A DNA stretch of 64,000 nucleotides. Origin: Nitratireductor sp. (GTDB lineage: Bacteria; Pseudomonadota; Alphaproteobacteria; Rhizobiales; Rhizobiaceae). The stretch is taken from NCBI RefSeq assembly GCF_017794765.1, contig NZ_CP051236.1:989307-1053306 (forward strand), given 5' to 3'. This document shows, one piece after another, positions 1-9,853 of this stretch (positions are counted from its first letter, which is position 1; the number at the start of each line of letters is the position of its first letter). The notes under the pieces were generated by a model, which worked only from the letters and a program-made list of their open reading frames with translations, was not told the DNA's origin and searched no databases. The position numbers and the translations under genes were made by a program.

Positions 1-2
1 CC

Positions 3-74
3 GTCGAGGGCGCTCTGTTTGTGGAACGGTTTGGCGATGTGGTGGTGGCAAAGTCCGCGGAGCTTCCCTTATGA
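3..74 (+). CDS. C-terminal end of an unidentified upstream gene (partial)
   Basis: An open frame enters from the left edge and stops at TGA 72-74, encoding the last 23 residues of a protein (ending VVVAKSAELPL). Its stop overlaps the ATG of the following NlpC/P60 gene in an ATGA arrangement, so the two are translationally coupled. In related bacteria an M17-type leucyl aminopeptidase often precedes this NlpC/P60 gene, but the fragment is too short to recognise, so that identity is only an inference from context. Confidence 0.5.
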   Translation, partial: VEGALFVERFGDVVVAKSAELPL

Positions 75-925
75 CGACACTTGATCGCCGCCTAAATGCC
101 CACCGGGCCGATCTTGCCGACGCCAGCCTCGAGGGCAGGGTAAAGGCGAACCGTTTCATCGCCGGCACACCCGCCCGCATTGGCGCCCCCATTGCCGACG
201 TACACAGCGCCCCGCGTCTCGACGCCGGAATGGACACCCAGTTCCTCCATGGTGATGCGGTGCGTGTGTTCGAAAGGCGCGAAGGCTGGGCCTGGGTGCA
301 GGCAGGGCACGATGGCTATGTGGGTTATGTGAATGCCGCGGCGCTGGCAGCGGAAGATTTCACGCCCACCCATCGTGTTCGCGCGCAGCGCAGCTTTGTC
401 TACCCCGAGCCGGAGTTGAAGAAGCCCGCAATCGCCGCCCACAGCATGGGTGCGGCGGTCTGTGTGACGGAGACTGTCGAAAATCGGGGCACGCAATATA
501 TGCTTCTCGCGTCAGGCGGTGCGATGATTGCCGGCCACCTGCAGCCTCTCGGTGTGCATGCGGAAGACTACGTTGCAGTCGCCGAAACCTTCCTGCACAC
601 ACCCTATCTGTGGGGCGGGACAAGCGGCTTCGGCATCGATTGCTCGGGTCTTGTGCAGCTTTCCATGCGCATGGCCGGAAAAACCGTCCTGCGCGATACC
701 GACATGCAGGCCGACAGCATCGGCGACCTGATCAACCCCGCGGAAACCGCACTTAAACGAGGCGATCTCGTGTTCTGGAAAGGCCATGTGGCGATCATGC
801 TCGACCCCGAGATGATGCTTCACGCCAACGGCAACACCATGAACGTCGCACGCGAACCGTTGAGCGATGCGATCGAGCGGATCGAACGGCTCTATGGCCG
901 TCCATCACACTACCGTCGCCCTTAG
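71..925 (+). CDS. NlpC/P60 family (C40) cell-wall peptidase with SH3-like region
   Basis: This 284-residue protein is a C40 papain-fold endopeptidase of the kind that cuts peptide bonds in peptidoglycan stems. The C-terminal half (about 155-284) is the NlpC/P60 domain: the nucleophile Cys lies in GFGIDCSGLVQ, the catalytic His in KGHVAIML and a third polar residue near MLHANGN. The N-terminal half (about 45-155) has the small beta-rich look of bacterial SH3 domains (GWAWVQAGHDGYVGYV). No signal peptide is visible, so export is not explained. The start is the ATG overlapping the upstream stop. The TAG stop sits in the terminal bases of an intergenic repeat. Confidence 0.9.
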   Translation: MTTLDRRLNAHRADLADASLEGRVKANRFIAGTPARIGAPIADVHSAPRLDAGMDTQFLHGDAVRVFERREGWAWVQAGHDGYVGYVNAAALAAEDFTPTHRVRAQRSFVYPEPELKKPAIAAHSMGAAVCVTETVENRGTQYMLLASGGAMIAGHLQPLGVHAEDYVAVAETFLHTPYLWGGTSGFGIDCSGLVQLSMRMAGKTVLRDTDMQADSIGDLINPAETALKRGDLVFWKGHVAIMLDPEMMLHANGNTMNVAREPLSDAIERIERLYGRPSHYRRP

Positions 926-1023
926 AGCGGTTCACGGTTTCACGGAACGCCGCTCCGTTCAATCTGTCGGTTTTTCCGCCTTTTGCGGGTGTCAGGGATC
1001 CCACCTGACCGCAAGATGCTCTA
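923..1023. repeat. Palindromic intergenic element filling the gap between convergent genes
   Basis: The 101 bases between two convergent genes are bounded by a perfect 6-base inverted repeat, TAGAGC (923-928) and GCTCTA (1018-1023). An inner inverted repeat GAGCGG/CCGCTC lies at 925-930 and 948-953. The TAG stops of both flanking genes lie inside the terminal repeats. This looks like the short interspersed palindromic elements common in rhizobial intergenic DNA. It may also act as a bidirectional terminator, since a T-run follows the inner stem. Confidence 0.45.
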
Positions 1024-1971
1024 GTAGCCCGCTTTCCGGTCGACGAGATTTTTCAACGCCTCGCCACGTTCAAACGCCTCCATCTGCTGCAGCATGAGAG
1101 GCGCCAGATGTGCCGGGTCTGAAGTGGCGGCCGCATGTGGCGTCACGAAAACCCGGGGATGCGACCAGAGCGGACTTTCCGGCGCCAGTGGCTCGCGCTC
1201 GAACACGTCGAGGCTCGCTTCCTTTAGCACGCCCTCTTCAAGCGCTTTGAGGATGTCAACCTCGCGCTGAAGGCCTCCGCGCCCCGCATTGATAAGGCAG
1301 GGGCCGCCCAGCGGGCCATCCTGTCGCAGCTGTGAGAGCAGTGAATAATTGACGATACCGTGGGTCGCGGCTGTCAGCGGCAACAATACCACAAGGATGT
1401 CCGTGGCGTTGAGGAAGGGGGTCAACCCGTCCTCGCCATGAAAGCCCCTGACCCCGTCAACGTCCTTGGGTGTGCGGCTCCAGCCATTCACTGAAAAACC
1501 AACCGCGCGCAGCGCCTGTGCGGCCCGTGTACCGAGCTGACCGAGTCCCATAACGCCAACCGAAACTTCGTTGGCTGGCGGTTGCCGCGGTTCGTGCCAG
1601 ACCTTCCGGGCCTGTTGTTCCCGGTAGACGGAGCCCTGCCTGTGATGATCGAGCACACGCCACGTCACATATTCGCACATGTATTGCGTGAGATTGTCCG
1701 CCACCACCCGCACGATGGGCACATCTGGCACCTGGTCATCGGCGAAGATGTGGTCCACACCCGCTCCGATGGAGAAGATCACCTTCAGGTTCGGTAGTTT
1801 GGCGAGCACGCCCTTCTGGTGTTTCCACACGACCGCAAAGTCGATCGAAGGGTCCTCCGTGCTCTCGGGCTCCAGCACGATCTCCCTCTCCTTTGAGAGG
1901 AGGTCGTACCAGCGCTGGGGATTGAAACCGGTAACGGAAAGAAGGACGCGACCGCGTTTTGGTGTACTCAT
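1021..1971 (-). CDS. D-2-hydroxyacid dehydrogenase, glyoxylate/hydroxypyruvate reductase A-like
   Basis: The 316-residue product matches NAD(P)-dependent 2-hydroxyacid dehydrogenases of the GhrA type, which reduce glyoxylate and hydroxypyruvate. The nucleotide-binding loop is VMGLGQLGTRAAQAL (about 140-155). The catalytic triad is visible as Arg in INAGRGGLQ, Glu in LDVFEREPL and His in TPHAAATS. Length equals the family norm of about 312. It starts at ATG 1969-1971 with a purine-rich site (GAGGGG) upstream, 17 bases after the end of the peptide ABC operon, and may be co-transcribed with it. The exact substrate cannot be read from sequence. Confidence 0.85.
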   Translation of the reverse strand: MSTPKRGRVLLSVTGFNPQRWYDLLSKEREIVLEPESTEDPSIDFAVVWKHQKGVLAKLPNLKVIFSIGAGVDHIFADDQVPDVPIVRVVADNLTQYMCEYVTWRVLDHHRQGSVYREQQARKVWHEPRQPPANEVSVGVMGLGQLGTRAAQALRAVGFSVNGWSRTPKDVDGVRGFHGEDGLTPFLNATDILVVLLPLTAATHGIVNYSLLSQLRQDGPLGGPCLINAGRGGLQREVDILKALEEGVLKEASLDVFEREPLAPESPLWSHPRVFVTPHAAATSDPAHLAPLMLQQMEAFERGEALKNLVDRKAGY

Positions 1972-1988
1972 GGTTTGCCCCTCGAACT

Positions 1989-3620
1989 TTATTCGCTTAC
2001 CACGCCTCCGGGCGTGGCTTCGATGTTGAATGCGGCTGCGATCAGCGCGCGTGTATATTCGGTCTGCGGCGCATCGAAAATCTGTTCCGCCGGACCGGCC
2101 TCCACCACCTTGCCCGCGCGCATGACGATCACCTCGTTGGCTAGCGCACGAACGACTTTCAGATCATGGCTGATGAAGAGATAGGCCAGGTTATGCCGCT
2201 TCTGCAAATCGCGCAAAAGGTCCACCACCTGCGCCTGCACACTCATGTCGAGCGCCGATGTGGGCTCGTCCAGCATCACGAAGCGCGGTTTCAGCACCAT
2301 GGCGCGCGCGATGGCGATGCGCTGGCGCTGCCCACCGGAGAACTCGTGCGGGTAGCGGAACCGACTGCCGGGGTCGAGGTCGACCTCCTTCAGAACATCG
2401 ACCACCATCGCGTCGCGCTCGGCTGCTGAAAGGCCGGGTTCATGAATGCGCAAACCTTCCTCGATGATCTCGGCAACCGACATGCGCGGGCTCAATGACC
2501 CGTAAGGGTCCTGAAACACCACCTGCAAGGCGTGCCTGTAGGGGCGCATCTGCCGGAACGAAAGCTGATCGATCTCTTCGCCGGAAAAGCGTATATGCCC
2601 CTCCGAGCCAATCATGCGGGCAAGGGCCAGACCGAGAGTCGTCTTGCCGGAACCCGATTCACCCACCACGCCGAGCGTCTGGCCCGCGCGCACCGTCACG
2701 TCCACCCCGTCGACACCCTTGATGTAGTCAACCGTGCGGCGCAGAAGCCCCTTTTTAACAGGGAACCAGACCTTGATCCCGTCACCTTTCATCACTGTTT
2801 CTGCAGTAGGGTCTGCTTTCGGCGGGCGGCCCTTCGGCTCGGCCTCGATCAGGTGGCGTGTATAGGCATGCTGCGGGTTGGTGAAGATATCCTCCGTCCG
2901 TCCACTCTCCACGATTTTCCCGTCGGTCATGACGCAGACCCGGTCGGCAATCTTGCGCACAATGCCAAGATCGTGGGTGATGAAGAGCATCGACATTGAT
3001 TTTTTGCGCCGAAGATCAGCGAGCAATTCCAATATCTGCGCCTGCACCGTTACGTCGAGGGCGGTGGTCGGTTCATCGGCGATCAGGAGGTCGGGCTCGT
3101 TGGCCAGCGCCATGGCGATCATCACGCGCTGGCGCTGGCCGCCGGAAAGCTGGTGCGGGAAGGAATCAAGCCGCTTCTCCGGCTCGCGTATGCCAACCTG
3201 ATTGAGCAGCTCAAGGGTCCGCTGCCGCGCCGCCTTGTCGCCCATGCCGCGATGCAGTTTGAGCACCTCGCCGACCTGCCGTTCGATGGTGTGCAGCGGG
3301 TTCAGTGAGGTCATCGGCTCCTGAAAGATCATGGAGATCTCGTTGCCGCGTACCTTGCGCTGTGTCGCTTCATCGGCGGCAAGGATGTCCACGCCGTTGT
3401 AGAAGATCTGGCCGGACGGGTGGCTCGCCGCAGGATAGGGCAGAAGCCGCAGCACCGAAAGTGCTGAAACGGACTTGCCCGACCCCGATTCCCCGACCAG
3501 CGCGACAGTCTCGCCGCGCGCGATGTCGAACGAGATGTGATCGACCGCAAGCGTTTCCTGAGCGCCTTGCCTGAAGGAGACGGAAAGATCACGGATCGAG
3601 AGGAGGGGGGCGTCACTCAT
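1989..3620 (-). CDS. yejF: Peptide ABC transporter, fused double ATP-binding protein (YejF-like)
   Basis: This 543-residue protein carries two complete ABC ATPase domains, as in YejF and DppD/DppF fusions. Each half has Walker A GESGSGK (about 40 and 320) and its own signature: LSGGQRQRVMIAMAL in the first and FSGGQRQRIAIARAM in the second. Walker B segments are LLIADEPT and FVMLDEPT. It would power import of oligopeptides or peptide-like compounds through the YejB/YejE pore. Its ATG overlaps the stop of the preceding permease (ATGA). It is the last transporter gene of the operon. Confidence 0.93.
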   Translation of the reverse strand: MSDAPLLSIRDLSVSFRQGAQETLAVDHISFDIARGETVALVGESGSGKSVSALSVLRLLPYPAASHPSGQIFYNGVDILAADEATQRKVRGNEISMIFQEPMTSLNPLHTIERQVGEVLKLHRGMGDKAARQRTLELLNQVGIREPEKRLDSFPHQLSGGQRQRVMIAMALANEPDLLIADEPTTALDVTVQAQILELLADLRRKKSMSMLFITHDLGIVRKIADRVCVMTDGKIVESGRTEDIFTNPQHAYTRHLIEAEPKGRPPKADPTAETVMKGDGIKVWFPVKKGLLRRTVDYIKGVDGVDVTVRAGQTLGVVGESGSGKTTLGLALARMIGSEGHIRFSGEEIDQLSFRQMRPYRHALQVVFQDPYGSLSPRMSVAEIIEEGLRIHEPGLSAAERDAMVVDVLKEVDLDPGSRFRYPHEFSGGQRQRIAIARAMVLKPRFVMLDEPTSALDMSVQAQVVDLLRDLQKRHNLAYLFISHDLKVVRALANEVIVMRAGKVVEAGPAEQIFDAPQTEYTRALIAAAFNIEATPGGVVSE

Positions 3621-4771
3621 TTGAACGTCTTCCGCGGGTCGAAGGCGTCACGCACGGCTTCGCCGATGAAGATCAGCAGCGACAGCATGATCGAGAGGCT
3701 CAGGAAGCCTGCAATGCCGAGCCATGGCGCGTTGAGGTTGCGCTGGCCCTGCCGGAGGAGTTCACCGAGCGAAGGGGAGCCGGGCGGCAGCCCGAAACCC
3801 AGAAAGTCGAGCGATGTCAGCGTCGTGATCGAGCCGTTCAGGATGAAGGGCAGGAAGGTGAGGGTGGCCACCATCGCATTGGGTAGAAGGTGGCGGAAGA
3901 TGATCGTGCGGTTGGAAACGCCAAGCGCCCGCGCCGCACTCACATATTCGAAATTGCGCGCGCGCAGGAATTCGGCGCGCACGACGCCCACAAAAGCGAC
4001 CCACGAGAAAAGCAGCATGATGCCGAGGAGGATGAAGAAGCCCGGCGGCAGAACGGCGGCGATGATCAGGATCAGATAGAGCACCGGGATTGACGACCAG
4101 ATCTCGATGAAGCGCTGGAAGAGAAGGTCTGTCCAGCCGCCGAAATAACCCTGTATCGCGCCGGCGCTCACGCCGATCAGCGCCGAGGCGCCGGTCAGGA
4201 TGAGGCCGAACAGAACCGAGATGCGGAACCCGTAGATCACGCGTGAAAGCACGTCCCGGGCCTGGTCATCCGTCCCGAGCCAGTTCCAGTTTCCGGGCGT
4301 ACAGGCCGGATCGTCAACACCCTGCAGATAACGCCCGCAGCGTTCCTCCGTGGTGTACATCCATGAGGGCTTGGCGGGCGCCGCCTCGGGAATTTCGTTG
4401 TTCACCGTGCGGTAGGAATAGCGGATCGGCGGCCACACCATCCACCCATTGGCCTCGATCTCCTCGGAGATGATCGGATCGCGATAGTCCGTCACGGCGA
4501 GGAAGCCGCCGAACTTCTCTTCCGGGTAGTCCACCAGAACCGGAAACAGAACCTCACCCTTGTAATAGGCGAGCACTGGCTTGTCGTTGGCAAGAAACTC
4601 GGCAAACAGCGACAGCACGAACAGGATCAGGAAGATCCAGAGGGACCAGTAGCCGCGCCGGTTGGCGCAAAAGTTCTGCCAGCGGCGCCTGTTGATCGGC
4701 GAGAGCCACGGCCTTCTGCCGGGGCGGCGCACCGCTGCCACCTCGCTTTGCACCTGAATGTCGGACATCAC
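3617..4771 (-). CDS. yejE: Peptide ABC transporter permease (YejE-like)
   Basis: A 384-residue inner membrane permease of the DppC/YejE type. A hydrophobic segment at about 40-58 is followed by a large periplasmic loop (about 60-165). A block of membrane helices then carries the BPD_transp_1 coupling segment, with [20 protein letters not shown] as the EAA-type loop. The long loop between the first two helices is typical of YejE. It overlaps yejF at its end and yejB at its start by ATGA junctions, so the three should be translated at similar levels. A second ATG lies three bases downstream of the chosen start. Confidence 0.93.
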   Translation of the reverse strand: MMSDIQVQSEVAAVRRPGRRPWLSPINRRRWQNFCANRRGYWSLWIFLILFVLSLFAEFLANDKPVLAYYKGEVLFPVLVDYPEEKFGGFLAVTDYRDPIISEEIEANGWMVWPPIRYSYRTVNNEIPEAAPAKPSWMYTTEERCGRYLQGVDDPACTPGNWNWLGTDDQARDVLSRVIYGFRISVLFGLILTGASALIGVSAGAIQGYFGGWTDLLFQRFIEIWSSIPVLYLILIIAAVLPPGFFILLGIMLLFSWVAFVGVVRAEFLRARNFEYVSAARALGVSNRTIIFRHLLPNAMVATLTFLPFILNGSITTLTSLDFLGFGLPPGSPSLGELLRQGQRNLNAPWLGIAGFLSLSIMLSLLIFIGEAVRDAFDPRKTFK

Positions 4772-5880
4772 ACATCCCTCCGCTCGAAGTCGATGCGGGG
4801 GTCTATCAGCGTGTAGGTGACATCCGAGATGAGGCTGATGACCAGTCCCATCAGCGAGAATATGTAGAGATTGGCGAACACTACGGGATAATCGCGGTCG
4901 ATAACCGAACGGAAGCCCAGCAGACCGAGCCCGTCGAGCGAGAAGATGCTCTCGATCAGAAGCGAGCCGGTGAAGAAGGCGGAGATGAACGCGCCGGGAA
5001 ATCCGGCGATGATGATCAGCATCGCGTTGCGGAAGACATGGCCGTAGAGCACCTGTCGCTCCGAGAGCCCCTTGGCGCGCGCGGTCACCACATACTGTTT
5101 GCGGATTTCATCGAGAAACGAGTTCTTGGTCAGAAGCGTCGTCGTGGCGAAGGCCGATAGCACCATGGCCGTCAACGGCAGGGCAAGGTGCCAGAAATAG
5201 TCCAGTATGCGCTCCGGCCAGGAAAGGCTTTCCCAATTGTCGGAAGTCAGGCCGCGCAGCGGAAACCAGTCGAAGAAAGACCCGCCGGCGAACAGAACCA
5301 TCAGGAGGATCGCAAACAGGAAGCCGGGAATGGCATATGCGACGATGACCACACCGCTGGTCCACACGTCGAATGCCGAACCGTCCTTCACCGCCTTGCG
5401 GATGCCGAGCGGAATGGAAATCCCGTAGGAGATCAGCGTGATCCAGAGGCCGAGTGAGATCGAGACCGGCATCTTCTCGAGGATCAGGTCGATCACCGAA
5501 ATGTCGCGGAAATAGCTCTCGCCGAAGTCGAACCGCGCATAGTTCCAGATCATCAGGGCGAAACGCTCGAGCGGTGGCTTGTCGAAGCCGAACTGTTTTT
5601 CAAGCGACGCAATGAACTCTGGATCGAGACCCTGCGCGCCGCGATATTTCGAGGTTACGCCACTGCCTTCGACAGAACCGCCGCCGAATCCCTGATTGCC
5701 GAAATCACCGCCGCCACCGGATATGCGTGCATCGGCGCCGCCAGCCTGCCCGGTGATCTGGGCAATCACCTGCTCCACGGGACCGCCCGGTGCAAACTGC
5801 ACGACGATGAAAGAGATTGCCATGATGCCAAAAAGCGTCGGGATCATGAGGAGCAGTCGACGGAGGATATAGGCGCCCAT
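4768..5880 (-). CDS. yejB: Peptide ABC transporter permease (YejB-like)
   Basis: A 370-residue permease of the DppB/YejB family. The first helix is [21 protein letters not shown] Gly-rich stretch between helices 1 and 2 (about 42-80, with [19 protein letters not shown]) is an extended periplasmic loop. Further membrane spans include the EAA-type loop [20 protein letters not shown] and the C-terminal motif ending in [11 protein letters not shown]. It pairs with the YejE-like subunit encoded directly after it. The gap to the upstream binding-protein gene is only about 55 bases. Confidence 0.93.
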   Translation of the reverse strand: MGAYILRRLLLMIPTLFGIMAISFIVVQFAPGGPVEQVIAQITGQAGGADARISGGGGDFGNQGFGGGSVEGSGVTSKYRGAQGLDPEFIASLEKQFGFDKPPLERFALMIWNYARFDFGESYFRDISVIDLILEKMPVSISLGLWITLISYGISIPLGIRKAVKDGSAFDVWTSGVVIVAYAIPGFLFAILLMVLFAGGSFFDWFPLRGLTSDNWESLSWPERILDYFWHLALPLTAMVLSAFATTTLLTKNSFLDEIRKQYVVTARAKGLSERQVLYGHVFRNAMLIIIAGFPGAFISAFFTGSLLIESIFSLDGLGLLGFRSVIDRDYPVVFANLYIFSLMGLVISLISDVTYTLIDPRIDFERRDV

Positions 5881-5934
5881 CAGTCAGCCACTCTCTTCAC
5901 GTTTGGGATTGAGGAAAATTCTGCCACGCCGCCC

Positions 5935-7824
5935 TTACGCCTTGCCAATCGCTCTCGCCTTTTCTTCCTCGAACCACCACAGAGATTCCACCGGGAAAAA
6001 GTAATCCGGCTTGTTCTCGCTGTAACCGAACATGTCCCAGTGGGCCACGCGGTGATTCGTCAGGTGCCAATTTGGAATCCAGTCGCGCCTCGCACGCAAG
6101 ACCCTGTCCAGCACCTTTAGCGTCACGGTCAGTTCGTCGCGGCTTTTCGCCCTGCCGGCAATTTCGATAAGTTCATCAACCACCGGATCGGCCGTGCCCG
6201 CAAAATTGTAGGTCCCTTCGACGCTTGCCGTTCGCGAATGGAATATCTGTTCGAGCCCGTTTGCATCCGGTGTGGCCGTCAGCCCGATCGCCATGGAGAT
6301 CATGTCGAAATCGAACGCACTTTGCCGGCTCTGATACTGCGAGGCATCGACCACACGGGTGGACGCATCAATGCCGATGGCGCGCAGGTTCTCGCCGAAG
6401 CTGGCATCCTGACGCAGGAAGATTTCATCCCGCACCAGATATTCCAGTGTGAAGCGCGTGCCTTTCTCGTTGTGGAGAACACCATCGCGCGGCGTCCAGC
6501 CTGCTTCTGTCAAGAGCTGGCGCGCCCGACGCAGATTGTTGCGGTCGCGGCCCGATCCATCGGATGTCGGCTGTTTCACCGCATCTCCGAATGCTGCCTC
6601 CGGCGCTTCGCCGCGAAAGCGGTCGAGCAGCGCCTGCTCCTCGGGGGAGGGTTCTCCTTCGGCCATGTAAGGTGAGCGTTCGAAAAAGGAATGCGACCGC
6701 GTGTAAGCGTCGTAGAACAGGTTGCGGTTGGTCCATTCGAAGTCGAAGCACAGGCTGATGGCCTCGCGCACCCGCACATCCTTGAATTGTTCCCGTCGCT
6801 GGTTGAGCACGAGACCATAGAGCTGCGGGCGCTTTTCACCGGGTATCTCGGTCTGAAGCACGCGGCCATCGCGAATCGCGGGAAAGTCGTACCCTGTCGC
6901 CCAGACGCGCGACGTGAACTCCTCGCGCCAGTAGACGTCACCCTTCTTGAAGGCTTCGAAGCCGGCATTGCGGTCGCGGTAGAAGTCGATGCGGATCGTG
7001 TCGAAATGGTTGAAACCCTTGGCAGGGCCGAGGTCTCGGGCCCAATAGTCTCCCACTCGATCATATTCCACGTAGCGCCCGGCCGAAAAACGACCCACCT
7101 TGTATGGGCCGGAGCCGAGCAGTGGCACCAGCCGGGAGCTGCCGAAGCCGTTTTCTTCGACAAAGGACTTTGAGAAGATCGGAAAACCCGCAACGGTGAG
7201 AATGTTGCGGCGTGATTGCGCGCCGGAAAACCGCAAATTAACGAGATCGGTCCCGTCCGCATTGGCTTCGGTCATCTCGGCGAGTGGCAGTTGCAGCTGG
7301 GGGTGCCCCTTCTCCTTCAGCAGGTTGTAGGTAAAAGCCACATCTTCGGCGGTGACCGGCGAGCCATCATGAAACCGGGCCTCCGGCCGCAGTTTGAACA
7401 TAAATCCGTTGCGGTCGTCGGAAAGAGTCACGCTTTCGGCCAGAAGCCCGTAGATCGCGTCGGGCTCGTCATAGGCCCGAACCATCAGGGAATCGAAGCA
7501 TATCTCCATGCGCGGCGGTGCATCGCCGGTGCGCACAAAGGCGTTCAGCGTGTTGAAGGTCAGGACGTTCTGATTGAAAAACCAGTATCCGGGCTGAAAA
7601 TTGAACGTACCACCTTTTGGTGCCTCCGGACTGGCATAGTCGAAATGGCTGAAGTCCGGGGCATATTTGAGATCGCCGAATGCCGAAAGGCCGTGTAGTG
7701 GCGTGCCGGTCCCGACACTGGCGAAAGCCTCGTACGGCAGCAGCGGCGCGGCAATTGCCGCACCGGCGAGCGACAGGAAGTCCCTGCGTGAAGGCTGCTG
7801 CGGAGGCTCGCTGCGCCCGCTCAA
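5935..7824 (-). CDS. Periplasmic peptide-binding protein with Tat-type signal (YejA-like, copy 1)
   Basis: An SBP_bac_5 family solute-binding protein (629 residues) for the Yej-type importer. The N-terminus has a twin-arginine signal (SRRDFLSLAGAAIAAPL). I chose the TTG at 7822-7824: it overlaps the stop of the upstream binding protein as TTGA and has GGAG six bases before it. A longer frame from GTG 7878 would force a 58-base overlap. Internal landmarks include FNFQPGYW and LVLNQRREQFKDVRVREA. It shares the same layout as the following copy, so the two arose by duplication. The second copy could bind a different ligand or replace the first. Confidence 0.88.
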   Translation of the reverse strand: MSGRSEPPQQPSRRDFLSLAGAAIAAPLLPYEAFASVGTGTPLHGLSAFGDLKYAPDFSHFDYASPEAPKGGTFNFQPGYWFFNQNVLTFNTLNAFVRTGDAPPRMEICFDSLMVRAYDEPDAIYGLLAESVTLSDDRNGFMFKLRPEARFHDGSPVTAEDVAFTYNLLKEKGHPQLQLPLAEMTEANADGTDLVNLRFSGAQSRRNILTVAGFPIFSKSFVEENGFGSSRLVPLLGSGPYKVGRFSAGRYVEYDRVGDYWARDLGPAKGFNHFDTIRIDFYRDRNAGFEAFKKGDVYWREEFTSRVWATGYDFPAIRDGRVLQTEIPGEKRPQLYGLVLNQRREQFKDVRVREAISLCFDFEWTNRNLFYDAYTRSHSFFERSPYMAEGEPSPEEQALLDRFRGEAPEAAFGDAVKQPTSDGSGRDRNNLRRARQLLTEAGWTPRDGVLHNEKGTRFTLEYLVRDEIFLRQDASFGENLRAIGIDASTRVVDASQYQSRQSAFDFDMISMAIGLTATPDANGLEQIFHSRTASVEGTYNFAGTADPVVDELIEIAGRAKSRDELTVTLKVLDRVLRARRDWIPNWHLTNHRVAHWDMFGYSENKPDYFFPVESLWWFEEEKARAIGKA

Positions 7825-9701
7825 TTCTGGCTCCGGTATTTGGCTGAAAGCGCTTTCTCGCGCTCCGGATCGATCCACCAGGAATCAAGGTCGACACCGG
7901 CATATTCGGGCTGCTTTTCCGGCATCCCGAACTTGTCCCAGTAGGCGATGCGAACGTAAGGCGCATGCCATTGAGGCACCCAATAATAATTCCACAGGAG
8001 TACTCGGTCGAGCGCCCGGCTTGCCGCGACAAGCTCCTCGCGGTCCTGCGCGTAGATGATCTTTTCGACGAGTGCATCCACGATGGGGTTCTTGACCCCG
8101 GCAAGATTGCGGGTGCCGGGGGTGTCGGCCGCTTTTGAACCCCAATATTCGCGTTGCTCGTTCCCCGGTGAAAGCGAGTTTACGAAGATGCTCGCGACCG
8201 CGTCGAAGTCGAAATTTCGGATGCGGTTCACATATTGCGACGGGTCGATAATGCGCAGCGATACGTCGATACCGATCTTGCGTAGTGCCGCCATATATGG
8301 CCCGGTCGTTATCTCGTCAGTGGGGCTGTTGCCAAGAAACTCGATGGTGAATTGCTGGCCGGTGCCGTCATTCGTCATCTTGCCGCCCTTGATGCTCCAG
8401 CCCGCTTCGGAGAAGAGCCTGATTGCTTCGCGCAGATAGGTCCGCTCCGCCTGCGGATTGTCGTAGACCGGGAGCTTGAACGCATCAGTAAACACTTCCG
8501 GTGGCAGTTTGTCCTTGAACTCCTTGAGAATCTCAAGTTCGCGCCCTTCTGGAAGGCCGGTAGCGGCCAGCTCGGTTCCCTCGAAATAGCTGTCTGTACG
8601 GGTATAGCTATCGAAGAAGAGTGTCCGGTTCATGTCCTCGAAATTGAACGCAAGTGTCAGCGCCTGCCGAATCCGGCGGTCCTGAAATTTCGGTCGGCGC
8701 GTGTTGAGGACGAAGCCTTGCATCGGCTCCGCTCCGCCGGTCGGAAACTCATTCTTGATGACGTCGCCATCCTTGACCGCCGGAAACGTGTATTCCGTCG
8801 CCCAGCGGCGAGAGCGGTTTTCCACGCGAATATCCTGCAGGCCACCCTTGGTGAAAGCGAGCCAGGCGGCGTTCTCGTCCTGAATGTAGGTGTATCTGCG
8901 GCGGTCGAAATTGTAACGTCCCACATGCACAGGCAGGTCGGCCGCCCAATAATCCTCCACCCGCTTCCAGACGATCTCGGAGCCGGGTGTAAAGCTCTCG
9001 ATCATGTATGGACCGCTTCCCAGTGGGGGCTCGAGCGTGGGCTGCGTAAAGTCACGCTTTTTGCCCTCTGCGTCTGTGCCTTCCCACCAGTGCTTCGGCA
9101 GAACTGGAAGATCGCCCATAATGTGCGGCAGTTCCTTGTTGCCTGCCTGATCGAACCGGAATTCCACCTCGCGTTCGGAAAGGGCCACCGCCTCCTCGAC
9201 GCTGGAAAAATATCGAGTGTGCTGCGGACTGTGTTTCTTGAGCATGTTGAGAGACCACACCACGTCTTCCGCTGTAATTGGTGTCCCGTCGTGCCAGCGC
9301 GCCTTGGGATTGATGCGGTAGGTGGCGGAGGAGTTGTCCTCGGGATGCTTGAAGGCTTCGGCAATGAGCGGATAGCTCGTGCTGGGCTCTGTCAGGGACT
9401 GCTGCATGAGCGTGTCCCAGAGAAAACCGCCGAAATAGTTGAGTCCGGCTGCCTGGGTGCCACGCACGATGAACGGATTGAAACTGTCATAGGTGCCGAG
9501 CGCGACGGAGTTCAGCGTCCCGCCCTTGGGCGCGTCCGGATTTACATAGTCATAGCGCTCGAACGTGCTCTCTTGGCTTTCAGACTTGATGAGTGACGAA
9601 CTGGTGAGCCATTCGTCTTCGGCGCTTGCGGGATGGCTGGCGAACAGAAGAGCTGCGGCGAGGCAGACCGCCCTGGTTGCTGTCGCACCGATCACCCGCA
9701 T
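7821..9701 (-). CDS. Periplasmic peptide-binding protein (YejA-like, copy 2)
   Basis: First gene of the transporter operon: a 626-residue SBP_bac_5 protein with a Sec signal peptide (AVCLAAALLFASHPASA). I chose the ATG at 9699-9701, which has a strong GAGGAGAA site; the longer frame to 9803 would begin inside the upstream terminator. Landmarks parallel the other copy: TYDSFNPFIVRGTQAAGLNY near the N-terminus and GFVLNTRRPKFQDRRIRQAL in the centre. YejA-like proteins bind oligopeptides or peptide antibiotics such as microcin C; the actual ligand cannot be read here. Confidence 0.9.
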   Translation of the reverse strand: MRVIGATATRAVCLAAALLFASHPASAEDEWLTSSSLIKSESQESTFERYDYVNPDAPKGGTLNSVALGTYDSFNPFIVRGTQAAGLNYFGGFLWDTLMQQSLTEPSTSYPLIAEAFKHPEDNSSATYRINPKARWHDGTPITAEDVVWSLNMLKKHSPQHTRYFSSVEEAVALSEREVEFRFDQAGNKELPHIMGDLPVLPKHWWEGTDAEGKKRDFTQPTLEPPLGSGPYMIESFTPGSEIVWKRVEDYWAADLPVHVGRYNFDRRRYTYIQDENAAWLAFTKGGLQDIRVENRSRRWATEYTFPAVKDGDVIKNEFPTGGAEPMQGFVLNTRRPKFQDRRIRQALTLAFNFEDMNRTLFFDSYTRTDSYFEGTELAATGLPEGRELEILKEFKDKLPPEVFTDAFKLPVYDNPQAERTYLREAIRLFSEAGWSIKGGKMTNDGTGQQFTIEFLGNSPTDEITTGPYMAALRKIGIDVSLRIIDPSQYVNRIRNFDFDAVASIFVNSLSPGNEQREYWGSKAADTPGTRNLAGVKNPIVDALVEKIIYAQDREELVAASRALDRVLLWNYYWVPQWHAPYVRIAYWDKFGMPEKQPEYAGVDLDSWWIDPEREKALSAKYRSQN

Positions 9702-9801
9702 GGCATTCTCCTCATATTGTTTTGGTTCCCAGTCGAAAGGTAGACCATCCCCCACGCATGGCAAGGGCCTAAGCTCTTTCCTGAAGCTTCTTTTGGGCAA
9801 C

Positions 9802-9827
9802 AAAAAAGCCGGTCGAAACCGGCTTTT
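9802..9827 (-). terminator. Rho-independent terminator of the cytochrome c gene
   Basis: The inverted repeat AAGCCGGT-CGAA-ACCGGCTT forms an 8-bp or longer stem with a four-base loop and is flanked by an A-run on one side and a T-run on the other. On the minus strand it follows the cytochrome c stop by about 30 bases and ends in TTTTTT. It separates that gene from the binding-protein operon. Confidence 0.85.
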
Positions 9828-9853
9828 TCAAGCTTTGCAAAATTAAATTTTCG

